Source: Verrucomicrobia subdivision 3 bacterium UBA693
Lineage (GTDB): Bacteria > Verrucomicrobiota > Verrucomicrobiia > Limisphaerales > UBA8199
Length of the DNA: 64,000 nucleotides
Direction: 5' to 3'
Assembly: GCA_002298785.1 (NCBI GenBank)
Contig: DBMR01000010.1
Location: forward strand, 1 to 64,000
This document shows, one piece after another, positions 25,717 through 35,029 of this stretch; within the stretch, counting starts at the first letter, position 1; the number at the start of each line of letters is the position of its first letter. Position numbers and translations under genes: made by a program. Under the pieces are notes generated by a model. That model saw only the letters and a program-made list of their open reading frames with translations. It searched no databases and had not been told where the DNA came from.

Positions 25717-26820
25717 TCAGTTGGAAAGATTCCTGGTTTGGGCTGCGGCCATATCCTTGAGGGTTTCGAGCCACTCAGGGTGTAATTCCAAAGCCTCGTC
25801 CAGCACCAGGTCGGCGAGGGTGTCGTGACCCTGTCGGGTGCAGCATTCCCATCTGCCCAACCAGCCGTCCAGGGCATGCGGCGCGGTTTTGGTCAAAGCC
25901 CGGTAATGCTCGGATGCTTCGGCCCAGGCTCCGCGTTGACCCAGTTCTTTGGCCCGCAGCCGAAGCTGCTCAGGCGCCAGGGCCGCCAGGTTCTGTTCGG
26001 AAATCCCAGTGGCTGCCGCCGCCGGAGTAGCGGAACGGTGGTAAGCATCTTCGAGCACGCGCAAATACAGCTTCAGTCGGTTCCGCTCCAGGCGCGCCAG
26101 CAGGGGATTATTCGCGTAAGGAGCCAGCAAAGCGGCAGCCTGGGAATACCAGGTGGCATCTTTGGAATAGATTACTCCCAAGCCAAATACCGCCGGCACA
26201 ACGTCAAGCTGCAGATCCGGATGACCGGCGAGGAAGTCTTCGATGGCGGTCAGCACCCCGTTTTTTGGGCCTCCCTCTTGTCGCGCGACCGAACAGATGC
26301 GAAAACCCCAAGGGACCATGCCGGGATTGTCGAGAACCACACCTTCCCGGGAAGAAGGATGCCGGTATTCCGCCGGGATCCGTTCCTCGGCGTAATACAT
26401 GTCCCGCCTGCTGCAAGGCCAGCCCACATCATGTGCGAACACCAGAAAAGGCCGACTTGCCCGGCGCTGCCAGATGAGTTCAAGTTCGTTTCTGACGGTG
26501 TAGTAATTGTGGTCGCCATCAAGTAGATAGGCGTCGATCTCGTCGAGTTGGGGTAGAGCCTCCAGGCTGGTGGCTTTGATGAAGCGAAAATGGGGCGCGT
26601 TGGAGAGGGTGGCGGCGAACTGCAGCGCGGCGGGCTGCGGCTCGGGATCGATCGTTATCAACTGTCCACCCTGGCGCTGGGCATAGGCGCAGAGATCGTG
26701 CGTGAAAGCGCCATACTCGGCTCCGACCTCCACGATGCGGCGAGCTTTAGCCACTTCCAGGACCGGGATAATAAGGTCCCGAAACGTCGACATGGAATAC
26801 AACAGGAGATCGTCATTCAT
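25717..26820 (-). CDS. SAM-dependent methyltransferase (CmcI/Methyltransf_24 type) with a TPR-like tail
   Basis: A protein of about 367 residues. The Rossmann motif I reads RRIVEVGAEYGAFTHDL (about residues 22-38), followed by LITIDPEP. The DAYLLDGDHNYYTVRNELELIW block and FAHDVGWPCSRRDMYY fit the family that includes CmcI and rhamnosyl O-methyltransferases. The C-terminal 100 residues are helical and TPR-like (LGQRGAWAEASEHYRALTK). It is convergent with the flagellin gene and divergent from the giant glycosyltransferase gene, so it may methylate sugars in the same glycan; this is inference. The start is ambiguous: ATG 26838, 26820 or 26793. I use 26820. Confidence 0.78.
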   Translation of the reverse strand: MNDDLLLYSMSTFRDLIIPVLEVAKARRIVEVGAEYGAFTHDLCAYAQRQGGQLITIDPEPQPAALQFAATLSNAPHFRFIKATSLEALPQLDEIDAYLLDGDHNYYTVRNELELIWQRRASRPFLVFAHDVGWPCSRRDMYYAEERIPAEYRHPSSREGVVLDNPGMVPWGFRICSVARQEGGPKNGVLTAIEDFLAGHPDLQLDVVPAVFGLGVIYSKDATWYSQAAALLAPYANNPLLARLERNRLKLYLRVLEDAYHRSATPAAAATGISEQNLAALAPEQLRLRAKELGQRGAWAEASEHYRALTKTAPHALDGWLGRWECCTRQGHDTLADLVLDEALELHPEWLETLKDMAAAQTRNLSN

Positions 26821-27185
26821 AACTAAGCAAACTGCCATTGCATAGCACGGGATATGCCAGCGCCGGTGCGGAACGGGCGACCTCCCGCCCCGCTATGTGC
26901 CGGAATGTGCGGGGCATGCTTCGTGCTCCCGTCGGGACGTCGGGTCGGCTTGGCCGTGAAGACTTGCGTCCATCCGGCTGGTGAGTGGCTCATGTTACTT
27001 ATGATTTTTTGTGGTTTTGCTGAAGCATCGTCCTGCGCGCGGTCCGGTTCCCACGCCAGGTGCTCGACCGACCTCGCCCCGGCTCATTCGCGGCGGGGTG
27101 AACGAAGCTTTCGCTCCCATGCTTTTCCGCGCCAAATCCCGCAGTCACAAGCGGTTTTAATTGCCGTTTTCACCCACACTTTTGC
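26821..27185. other. Divergent intergenic region, no gene seen
   Basis: About 365 bases separating the divergent methyltransferase and giant glycosyltransferase genes. The short reading frames here have no recognisable product. A T-rich patch near 26995-27020 interrupts GC-rich sequence and could hold a promoter, but I find no good -35/-10 pair. Confidence 0.3.
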
Positions 27186-30100
27186 ATGAATCCCTCCGAG
27201 ACCACTCTGACTATACTTCCGGCGCAGCTTTGGCAGCGGGACCGAACTTTGAAGCGGGCGTCGGAACTTTTGGAGCGACGCGACAACAAAGTCCGCGCCG
27301 TTTCCTTCGACTTTTTCGATACGCTGGTATGGCGATTGGTGAACCGGCCGACGGATCTTTTTTACGAGGTCGGGCGACGATTGGCTGAGGCGAATCTGCT
27401 TACCCGACGGTGTCGGGCGGAAGATTTTGCCGCTTTACGGCGGATGGCCGAGTTAAATGCCCGCGAGCGACAAGCGCTTAAGGACCGACTCCGAGAGGAT
27501 GTTACCCTCCCGCAGATTTACGCCGGGCTGGAGACAATTTGCACGGACACGTCCGCCGCAGCGGCAGTGGAGTGCGAGGTGGAGGCTGATTTTTGCTTCG
27601 CGAATCCGGTGATGTTCGAGTTCGTCCAGTACGCGAGGTCGCGCGGTTTGAAGGTGCTGGTGCTCTCGGACATGTACCTGTCCAGCGACCAGTTGCGGGC
27701 TATTTTGCGGGCCAATGGCTGCGACCCCGAGTGGTTTGAGTTGATTTTGACTTCAAGCGAGACCGGCGTATGCAAGGGTACTGGGAATCTGTACCAGCTT
27801 GCGATGCGGAAGCTGGGCTTGAACGCCTCGCACCTGCTGCACATTGGCGACAGTCTGAACGCGGATGTTGGGGGCGCCCGGAAAGCGGGAGTGCGCGGGT
27901 GCCATTACACGCAAGAAACGCCGGAATCTTCGGCGATCCTGGAGCGGGAGCATCTGCTCCAGCCGACGGCGCCGGGGCAGTTTAGTGTGAATCATTTGCG
28001 GCTCCTGGCCGCGCGCCATTTTGCGGAGGAGAATGAGGTCGGTTGGTTTGGACGGGAAGGTGCCATGTTGCTTGGACCGTTATTGACACGGTTCGCCACC
28101 TGGGCTTGCCAGCAATTTGTGGCCGCCGGAGTGCGCCAGGTGGGTGCGTTTATGCGAGAAGGCGAACTGCTGGGCCAGATGCTGCAGCGGGAAGCAGAAG
28201 CCACCGCTGCGCCCTTGCGCATTCAACCCCTGTTCATCAACCGTAAATCCACGGACCTTGCCGCCATCGGCAAACTCACCGCGGATAACCTGATCGACTG
28301 GCTGGGACGCCGGACCACCTTGACGGTGAAAACCATCCTGGCGGACTTCGGTCTGGCACCGGCGGAAGTGGCGCATTTGCCACTGGCGCTCGAAGCGAAA
28401 CTGGAAGGAACCGCGGCGATCATGCAGTTGGCCAAATGCCTGTTTACACCGGAGATCGCACGGCGAATTGAAGTGCGGAGCCAGGAGGAGCGGCAGAAAG
28501 TGATGGATTATCTTCAGCCCTGGCTGGATTCCGGACCTTTAGGTGTTTGCGATATTGGGTATAATGGTTCGGCCCAAATGCAGTTGCAGCGCATCCTGGA
28601 CCTGGAAGGCGTCACCACCCCGGTGGTAGGTTGTTACCTGATTACCACTGAAATTGCGGCTCGGCGGGTGTTGGAAGGTCTGGACATCCGCACTTTCCTC
28701 GGCGCTTTCGGCGCACCGGAATCGGCCATCAGCGCTTTTATCCGATCCCCCGCATTTATTGAACAGTCCATGGTCGCCCCGATGGGAACCACCCTCGGAT
28801 ATCAGCGGCAGGCGGATGGCAAGGTAACTCCATTGCTGGATCGATTGCCGTTCGGCGAGAATCTGCTGCAATGGCAGTCCAGCTTCAAAGCCGGCATCTT
28901 GCATTACCAGGCGCTGTGGCTGAGTTTTCGCCGGGCAAAACCGGCTTTGTTGGACGGGGACAATGCGCTTTCGCGCCGGGTCCTCGCCGATATCGACCAC
29001 GGCAGCCAGCCGATTCTGGCCCGGGCGGCGGCCTTTCCGCTGCGGAGTGAATTGAGTGGTTTCGGCGCCATCCCATTGGACGACCATTATTATGAGGGTG
29101 GCGTGCGGACGATTTGTGGTGAGCGTGACCGCATGCTGGTACAAACCCGCGGCTATGGTCGGGCTTTGCGGGAACCCACGTTGCTCTGGCCTCAGGGTGC
29201 CTATCAGATGCACCATGCGCGCGCCAGCATGGAGTTCTTCTCCTACGCCAAAGCGATGCTTTATAATCGCACCGAGCGGGACCTTGATGCGCCCCGGCCG
29301 GAACTTTCGGTGATTCTCCGGGTGGGAACGGATCGGGAGCGTCTCCGGGCCTGCCTCCGGAACCTGGCGGTCCGGTCGCGTCGCGATCTGCAATGTGAGG
29401 TCGTGCTCGTGTCGCCAGGTGAGACCCAGTGGCTGGAACCGGTCGCCGGAGAGTTTTCCGCGGAAGCCTGGCGGGTCACCATTCTGGCGACGGAGCCACA
29501 TCAAACCTTGACTCACCTTTTGAACAGGGCGGCCGACCATGCCATGGCTCCGCTGCTGCTGTTCCTCGAGGACAGCATGCTGCTGCCCGCGAACTGGGAC
29601 ATGCCTTTACTGCGGGTCCTTCCGCATACACCCCGGGCTGGAGCGCAGTTGGTGACGTACGCGGATCGGCAGAAGCGGCGAACCGCCTTTTCGCCAGCGC
29701 ACTGCGTGCTGCTGAAGCGCACCGCCTTCCTGGAAAGCGGTGGCCTGAAGGATAAGCTCTCGATGCCGGCTGCTTTTTGGGATTTATTAATGGAATTGAG
29801 GGCTATCGATTGGGAATGGAGCGCGGTGGAAGAACCGTTGCCTTCGTTGCCAACGGGAGACGAGCCGCCGGTGTTAAGCGATGGCGACCGGGATTTTCTC
29901 GCCCGCCAATGGGTGAACTTCAAATCGACCTTGGCCAGTTTCCTGGCGCCGATTAACAGCGTGCCAGAGCAAGAAATTACGGTGGCCTGGGAAGGAACTT
30001 TCCTCGATTATGGCAGCCTATCCCATGTGAACCGCGAATTGACGCGGCAGTTGGCACGCCAACCGGGGCTGCGGTTAAGCCGTATCGGGAGCCGGGTGCT

Positions 30101-33062
30101 GGCCAACGGCTATGCGTCTCGCCCTGAATTGCAGGCTTTAGCCCGCGAAATTTTGCCGCAGGCCAGCGGAGGGACCCAGGTCACGGTGCGCCATGCGTGG
30201 CCACCGAACTGGAGCCCGGTTAGACACGGGGCTTTAGTGATTATCCAGCCCTGGGAATATGGGTCGTTGCCGGCGGAGTGGGTGGCACAAGCCCGCCAGG
30301 TGCACCAATTCTGGGTGCCGTCGGAGCACGTGCGCCAGGTGTATGTCCGCTCGGGAATTCCGGAGTCTAAAGTCAAAGTGGTTCCCAACGGCATCGACGC
30401 GGAGCATTTCCGCCCAGAGGCGACTCCCCTGGTGTTGCCGACCCGGAAGGCGTTTAAGTTCCTATTTGTCGGAGGCACGATCCATCGCAAGGGACCGGAC
30501 ATTCTGCTGGAAGCTTATCTGAACTCGTTTACCGCGCAGGATGACGTTTGCCTGGTGATCAAGGATTTTGGAGGGCAGAGTTGCTACGCCGGGCAAACAA
30601 TGGAGGCGGTGATCCAAGCAGCCCAAAGCCGTCCAAATGCGCCCGAAATCGTTTATCTCAATGACGAGTTGCCGCCGGAGAGTTTACCTGGTCTTTACAC
30701 AGCGTGTGATTGCCTGGTTCACCCCTATCGAGGGGAAGGATTCGGGTTGCCGGTGCTCGAGGCCATGGCTTGCGGCTTGGCGGTCATTGTTACCGAGGGT
30801 GGGGCCGCGGACGATTTTGCCGCTCCGAACCTGGTGTTCCGAGTGCCGTCAAAAATCCGACCTATCGGGGGCAAGGTCGGCACGATCAGCCTGGCCGGGG
30901 AAGGCTGGCTATTGGAACCTTCAGTTTCCGACACCGCTTCTCAAATGCGCTACGTATTCGAGCATCGGAGCGAAGCCCGGTCCCGGGGTCAGGCGGCCAG
31001 TGAGCGGGTGCGTCAGGGATGGACCTGGGAACGGTCCGCACGGGTGATCCGACAGAATATCGAGGAGTTGAAGCCCCACCTGGCAACCTCCGAGTCGGGA
31101 AGCGCGCCCCCTAAACAAGTTGGCAAGCTGACGCTCCCCGCGTGCGCCCTGCTCGGGCATTTGGCCGGCGCCAGGGAAGCGGTGAAGCAAAACCAGTGGC
31201 GCCAGGCGTGGGAAGCCACGGTTGCTGCATTGGCCGTGCGTCCCTGTCATCCTGAGGCGTATCTTCTGCTGAGCCAGATTGCCGCGCAAGTCGGCGATGG
31301 AGAAACGGCGAGTCGTTGCGCAAACAAAGCCCAGTCCCTGGCACCGGGGTGGAAGGAAGCACGGCGCGTTGCCCGGCAAAAATTCCATCACCGCGGCCGC
31401 CCGGATTGGCTGAAGATTCCGCCGGCTTTATCGGCGGAAAAGCTCCGGCTTACGGTTTGCCTGATCACCCGCAATGAAGAAAAATTCTTGGGCGCCTGCC
31501 TGGGATCCGTGCGGGGATTGGCCGATGAATTGGTGGTGGTGGATACCGGTTCGACCGATCGCACGGTGCAGATCGCCGAGGAACATGGCGCCAGGGTATC
31601 CCACTTTGAGTGGTGCGATGACTTCAGCGCTGCTCGCAATGCCGCGCTGGCTCAGGCTACCGGTGATTGGGTCTTGATGCTGGACGCGGACGAAACGCTG
31701 CCGGAAAGCAGCCATGCGGCTTTGCTTAAGTTGTTGGTTAATCCGCAAGTCATGGCGTGGCGCTTGCCGATCGTGGATCACGGCCGCGAGGACCAGGGTT
31801 GCAGCTATGTGCCACGCTTATTTCGCAATGCGCCGGCGCTGTTTTATGTGGGCCGAGTTCACGAGCAGGTATTTGGGAGCATCGAGGTGCGCCGGCAGGA
31901 ATGGGGTTTGGAAAACCGGCTTGCGGACGCCACGCTTTTGCACTTCGGCTACACGGCCGCGGTGATCAAGGACCGTAACAAGATCCAGCGGAACCTGCTG
32001 CTCCTGGAGCGGGCGTTGCTCGAAATGCCGGGCGAGCCCAATCTGCTGATGAATTACGGGCTGGAATTAGCTCGTTCAGAACGGTTGCCGGAAGCGCTGG
32101 TGCAATATCGCCTCGCCTATCAGCGGATGTCCGCGTTGCCGGACGAGCAATTGGTGCCGGAAACGCGCGAGATGTTACTGGCCCAGATGTGTACTCAATT
32201 CCTGGCTGCCAATCGCCTGGAGGAAGTGGTGGAGATTCTGACTTCCCCCCTTGCCCGGCGCGGAGGCTTGAACGCCTCGCTGCACTTTTCCCTCGGGCTT
32301 GCTTATCTCCGCTTGCAGCAATTTAAAGAGGCGGAGCAGGAAATGCTGCAGTGCCTGGCCACGAGGCAGCAGCCTTCCCTTTCGCCGGTGAACGCAGAGA
32401 TTCGCAAAGGCGGTCCGCGTCATTGTCTGGCTCTGTGCCGCGCCGCACTGGGGCGCAAGGATGCCGCGCTCGAGGATTGCCGCCAGGCCGTCGCCGAAGA
32501 TCCCGGCGCACGCCCCATCCGTTTCGATTACGCCCGGTTGCTGGCCGACGCGGGCCAACTGGCCGAGGCACTGCAAATACTGCATGCCTTGAGCACCGAG
32601 GATCCGACGGAGGCTCGAGTCTGGGAATTTGGCGGGCTGATTGCCTTGAGTCATCCCGAGCTGTTGGAGGTGGCGGTCGATTGGACAACGGAAGCGACGT
32701 TGCATTTGCCCGGAAACACGACGGTGTGGCATCAGCAGGCACAAGCGTTGTTGCTCTCCGCGCAACCGGAGCGGGCGCTGGCGGTTTGGCGGAAGCTGGG
32801 CGACGACTTGTCAATGTCGCATCTTGGGGCGCGAACCCTGTGTGAATTGGCGACCGGCGCTGCCGTCGGCCCGATCCCGACGGATCGTGAAGCGGGGGTG
32901 AGCCAGGAGTTTATTCGTTGGTATCAGCGCCTGTTGCAGTATGGCGCCAACGATCTCGTCCTGTGCCTTCACCAGGCGGTCACGCCGCTGGAAGCAGCGC
33001 TGCCAACGGCCGCACGCATTCTGACGGCGGCCATGGCCGAAGCGGAAGCGGTGGGCGCTTAA
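27186..33062 (+). CDS. Giant HAD-multiglycosyltransferase-TPR fusion protein (1958 aa)
   Basis: One uninterrupted polypeptide with at least six regions. (1) A HAD domain, about 35-245: FDFFDTLVW at 39, VLVLSDMYLSS, HIGDSLNADVGGARKAG. (2) A HAD-associated region, about 270-690, including GAFMREGELL and INRKSTDLAAI. (3) A GT2-like domain from about 704 (ELSVILRVGTDRERL). (4) A GT4 domain, about 930-1270: KFLFVGGTIHRKG near 1091 and EGFGLPVLEAMACG near 1183, with the two Glu eight residues apart. (5) TPR, then a second GT2 from about 1419: TVCLITRNEEKF, VVDTGSTDRT, MLDADET near 1498. (6) TPR repeats to about 1870. There is no signal peptide, so it is cytoplasmic. It begins 1.8 kb after the flagellin gene; flagellin or cell-surface glycan assembly is the best guess. 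The HAD and both GT2/GT4 catalytic motifs look intact. Confidence 0.88.
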   Translation: MNPSETTLTILPAQLWQRDRTLKRASELLERRDNKVRAVSFDFFDTLVWRLVNRPTDLFYEVGRRLAEANLLTRRCRAEDFAALRRMAELNARERQALKDRLREDVTLPQIYAGLETICTDTSAAAAVECEVEADFCFANPVMFEFVQYARSRGLKVLVLSDMYLSSDQLRAILRANGCDPEWFELILTSSETGVCKGTGNLYQLAMRKLGLNASHLLHIGDSLNADVGGARKAGVRGCHYTQETPESSAILEREHLLQPTAPGQFSVNHLRLLAARHFAEENEVGWFGREGAMLLGPLLTRFATWACQQFVAAGVRQVGAFMREGELLGQMLQREAEATAAPLRIQPLFINRKSTDLAAIGKLTADNLIDWLGRRTTLTVKTILADFGLAPAEVAHLPLALEAKLEGTAAIMQLAKCLFTPEIARRIEVRSQEERQKVMDYLQPWLDSGPLGVCDIGYNGSAQMQLQRILDLEGVTTPVVGCYLITTEIAARRVLEGLDIRTFLGAFGAPESAISAFIRSPAFIEQSMVAPMGTTLGYQRQADGKVTPLLDRLPFGENLLQWQSSFKAGILHYQALWLSFRRAKPALLDGDNALSRRVLADIDHGSQPILARAAAFPLRSELSGFGAIPLDDHYYEGGVRTICGERDRMLVQTRGYGRALREPTLLWPQGAYQMHHARASMEFFSYAKAMLYNRTERDLDAPRPELSVILRVGTDRERLRACLRNLAVRSRRDLQCEVVLVSPGETQWLEPVAGEFSAEAWRVTILATEPHQTLTHLLNRAADHAMAPLLLFLEDSMLLPANWDMPLLRVLPHTPRAGAQLVTYADRQKRRTAFSPAHCVLLKRTAFLESGGLKDKLSMPAAFWDLLMELRAIDWEWSAVEEPLPSLPTGDEPPVLSDGDRDFLARQWVNFKSTLASFLAPINSVPEQEITVAWEGTFLDYGSLSHVNRELTRQLARQPGLRLSRIGSRVLANGYASRPELQALAREILPQASGGTQVTVRHAWPPNWSPVRHGALVIIQPWEYGSLPAEWVAQARQVHQFWVPSEHVRQVYVRSGIPESKVKVVPNGIDAEHFRPEATPLVLPTRKAFKFLFVGGTIHRKGPDILLEAYLNSFTAQDDVCLVIKDFGGQSCYAGQTMEAVIQAAQSRPNAPEIVYLNDELPPESLPGLYTACDCLVHPYRGEGFGLPVLEAMACGLAVIVTEGGAADDFAAPNLVFRVPSKIRPIGGKVGTISLAGEGWLLEPSVSDTASQMRYVFEHRSEARSRGQAASERVRQGWTWERSARVIRQNIEELKPHLATSESGSAPPKQVGKLTLPACALLGHLAGAREAVKQNQWRQAWEATVAALAVRPCHPEAYLLLSQIAAQVGDGETASRCANKAQSLAPGWKEARRVARQKFHHRGRPDWLKIPPALSAEKLRLTVCLITRNEEKFLGACLGSVRGLADELVVVDTGSTDRTVQIAEEHGARVSHFEWCDDFSAARNAALAQATGDWVLMLDADETLPESSHAALLKLLVNPQVMAWRLPIVDHGREDQGCSYVPRLFRNAPALFYVGRVHEQVFGSIEVRRQEWGLENRLADATLLHFGYTAAVIKDRNKIQRNLLLLERALLEMPGEPNLLMNYGLELARSERLPEALVQYRLAYQRMSALPDEQLVPETREMLLAQMCTQFLAANRLEEVVEILTSPLARRGGLNASLHFSLGLAYLRLQQFKEAEQEMLQCLATRQQPSLSPVNAEIRKGGPRHCLALCRAALGRKDAALEDCRQAVAEDPGARPIRFDYARLLADAGQLAEALQILHALSTEDPTEARVWEFGGLIALSHPELLEVAVDWTTEATLHLPGNTTVWHQQAQALLLSAQPERALAVWRKLGDDLSMSHLGARTLCELATGAAVGPIPTDREAGVSQEFIRWYQRLLQYGANDLVLCLHQAVTPLEAALPTAARILTAAMAEAEAVGA

Positions 33063-33212
33063 TCAGCACGACCGTTACCTGTTGCCCTTTCGCTCGATCT
33101 GCCGGGCGCATTTGCTTCCTGCGTTGCCAACACGGAGCGCTTTGCGACCGGGTTGCCCCTTGACATTCACGATGCCGTCCGCACCCTCGGACGACAATTG
33201 CGACGCAAACCA

Positions 33213-34310
33213 ATGAGATCCTTACCCTTCGCTTTGCTGCTGGCCCTGCCGTTCCTGGTGGTTGAAATCTGTGGTCGTGACTCCCGGGCTGCGGAAGCCG
33301 ACCAGCGGCAGGTCATCGCCTTTCCGGATGCGCGCCTGCCGGTCTATGGTCTGCCAGGATTTGTGGAAGACAGCCCGGTATTACGCCGTTTGCCGGCACG
33401 TTTGAAAGAGAGCGTCCGACCTGAAGTTTGGGGATTGGCCCAGTGTCCCAGCGGAGGGCGCATTCGGTTCCGCACCGATTCCACGACGGTCGGGATTGTC
33501 GCCGAGAACCCGCGTTTCTCGAATATGCATCACATGCCGAGCGTAGGTGAAAACGGATTTGATATTTATGTGGATGGCAAATACCTGGGCAGCACCTGGC
33601 CGGATGGAGCCGGTAAGATGGCTCAAACCTGGAAGATCGGCGCGGAACCAAAGCTGCGCGAGGTCACCCTTTATCTCCCGCTGTATAAGGCGGTGAGCAT
33701 TCAGTCGGTCAGTTTGGATGCGGGCGCCCGGATCGAACCACCCAGACCCTACAAGGTGGCCAAGCCCATCGTCTATTACGGCTCAAGCATCACGCAGGGA
33801 GGTTGCGCCTCCAATCCCGGTGGTTCCTGCCAGGCCCTGCTCGAGCGGAAGCTGAACGCGGACTTCGTCAACCTTGGCATGAGTGGCAATGGACTTGGCG
33901 AACCGGCATTAGCCGAGGCGATCCGCGAATTGGATGCGTCCTGCATCGTCCTGGATTTCTGGGCCAACCCGGTCCTGGAAAAATACATCGCAGCACTTCC
34001 GGTATTTGTCGAACTCCTGCGAGAGAAGCGCCCCAAGATCCCGATCCTTGTGGTCAGCCCCTTTTATTTTCCCAGCGAGGATGCCAATCCCAAAGTCAGG
34101 GAGAGCCAGGAAGCCAAGCGGCGGTTTGCGCGGGAATTTGTCGCCAGTCGCCGGAAGCAGGGAGACCGCAAGATCACGTACGTGGACGGTCTGAAGATGT
34201 TAAGCCGTGACCAGGCTGCTGGATTGGTGGACGGGGTCCACTGCAACTCACTGGGCTTTTACTTCAATGCCGTGGGATTGGAACCCGCGCTGCGCCAGGC
34301 GTTGAAATGA
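33213..34310 (+). CDS. Exported SGNH/GDSL-type esterase with N-terminal beta domain
   Basis: A 365-residue protein starting at ATG 33213 with a signal peptide (SLPFALLLALPFLVVEICG). The N-terminal beta domain (to about residue 180; FDIYVDGKYLGSTWPDG) resembles the accessory domain of SsfX3-like esterases. The SGNH domain has block I GSSITQGGCASNPGG with the catalytic Ser, GMSGNGLGEPALAE, and block V VDGVHCNSLGF with Asp and His. It probably removes acetyl or acyl groups from polysaccharides or glycosides. The stop at 34308-34310 touches the remnant of a GH36 gene. The longer frame to 33153 is rejected because it puts 20 residues before the signal. Confidence 0.85.
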   Translation: MRSLPFALLLALPFLVVEICGRDSRAAEADQRQVIAFPDARLPVYGLPGFVEDSPVLRRLPARLKESVRPEVWGLAQCPSGGRIRFRTDSTTVGIVAENPRFSNMHHMPSVGENGFDIYVDGKYLGSTWPDGAGKMAQTWKIGAEPKLREVTLYLPLYKAVSIQSVSLDAGARIEPPRPYKVAKPIVYYGSSITQGGCASNPGGSCQALLERKLNADFVNLGMSGNGLGEPALAEAIRELDASCIVLDFWANPVLEKYIAALPVFVELLREKRPKIPILVVSPFYFPSEDANPKVRESQEAKRRFAREFVASRRKQGDRKITYVDGLKMLSRDQAAGLVDGVHCNSLGFYFNAVGLEPALRQALK

Positions 34311-34953
34311 CCAGGCCTGCCGTGATGATGATCCGGGCGAAAGCCTGGTGATCGATACTTGTGCCAGCGGCGGGCATCGCAACGATCTCGAGACTTTGCG
34401 CCGCTCGGTGCTGTTGTTGCGGAGCGATTACATCCTCGAACCGGTCGGGCAGCAATGCCACACCTACGGCCTGGCTTTCTGGATGCCCTACTACGGCACC
34501 GGCACCGGGGCGATGGACTCCTATAATTTCCGCAGCCAAATGTGTCCGCATTTCACCGCGTGCTTCGACATGCGGCGCCAGGATCTGCCGTTCGACGAAG
34601 CGCGCCGGCTGGTGAACCAGTGGAAGACCGTGATCGCCCCAAACTATTTCGGCGACTTTTATCCTCTGACCTCGTTCACCACTGGAAACGAAGACTGGAT
34701 GGCCTGGCAGTTTGATCGGCCGGAAGCCGGGCAGGGCATCGTCCAGGTGTTCCGGCGGGCGAACAGCGTCTACGAGGCGGCGCGGCTCAAGCTTCACGGG
34801 TTGGATCCGGCCGGGCGGTATGCCGTTGCTGATATCGATCAGCCCAACCAGGCGCGCGAGCTTGCCGGCAGCGAGCTGGCGGAAAATGGCCTGCTGGTCA
34901 CCGCCCCGCGCCCGTCCAGCGCCATGGTCTACACCTATCGACTCATCAAGTAG
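34311..34953 (+). pseudogene. Alpha-galactosidase (GH36) C-terminal remnant
   Basis: About 213 codons of the C-terminal part of a GH36-type enzyme, beginning immediately after the upstream stop. VIDTCASGGHRNDLETLRRSV followed by RSDYILEP is the GH36 block that carries the acid/base Asp, and the C-terminal beta domain (VFRRANSVYEAARLKLHGLDP) is present. Full GH36 enzymes run to roughly 600-750 residues, so two thirds are missing, including the nucleophile. The first possible start is a GTG at 34348. The junction with the SGNH gene leaves no spacer, as expected from a deletion. An assembly collapse is an alternative. Confidence 0.75.
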
Positions 34954-35029
34954 CCCTGGCGCCGGTCCGCGATTATTCGGATTCCGTTTCCAGCCTGCAT
35001 TCTTAATTTGGAATCTTCGTCGCGTCGGA

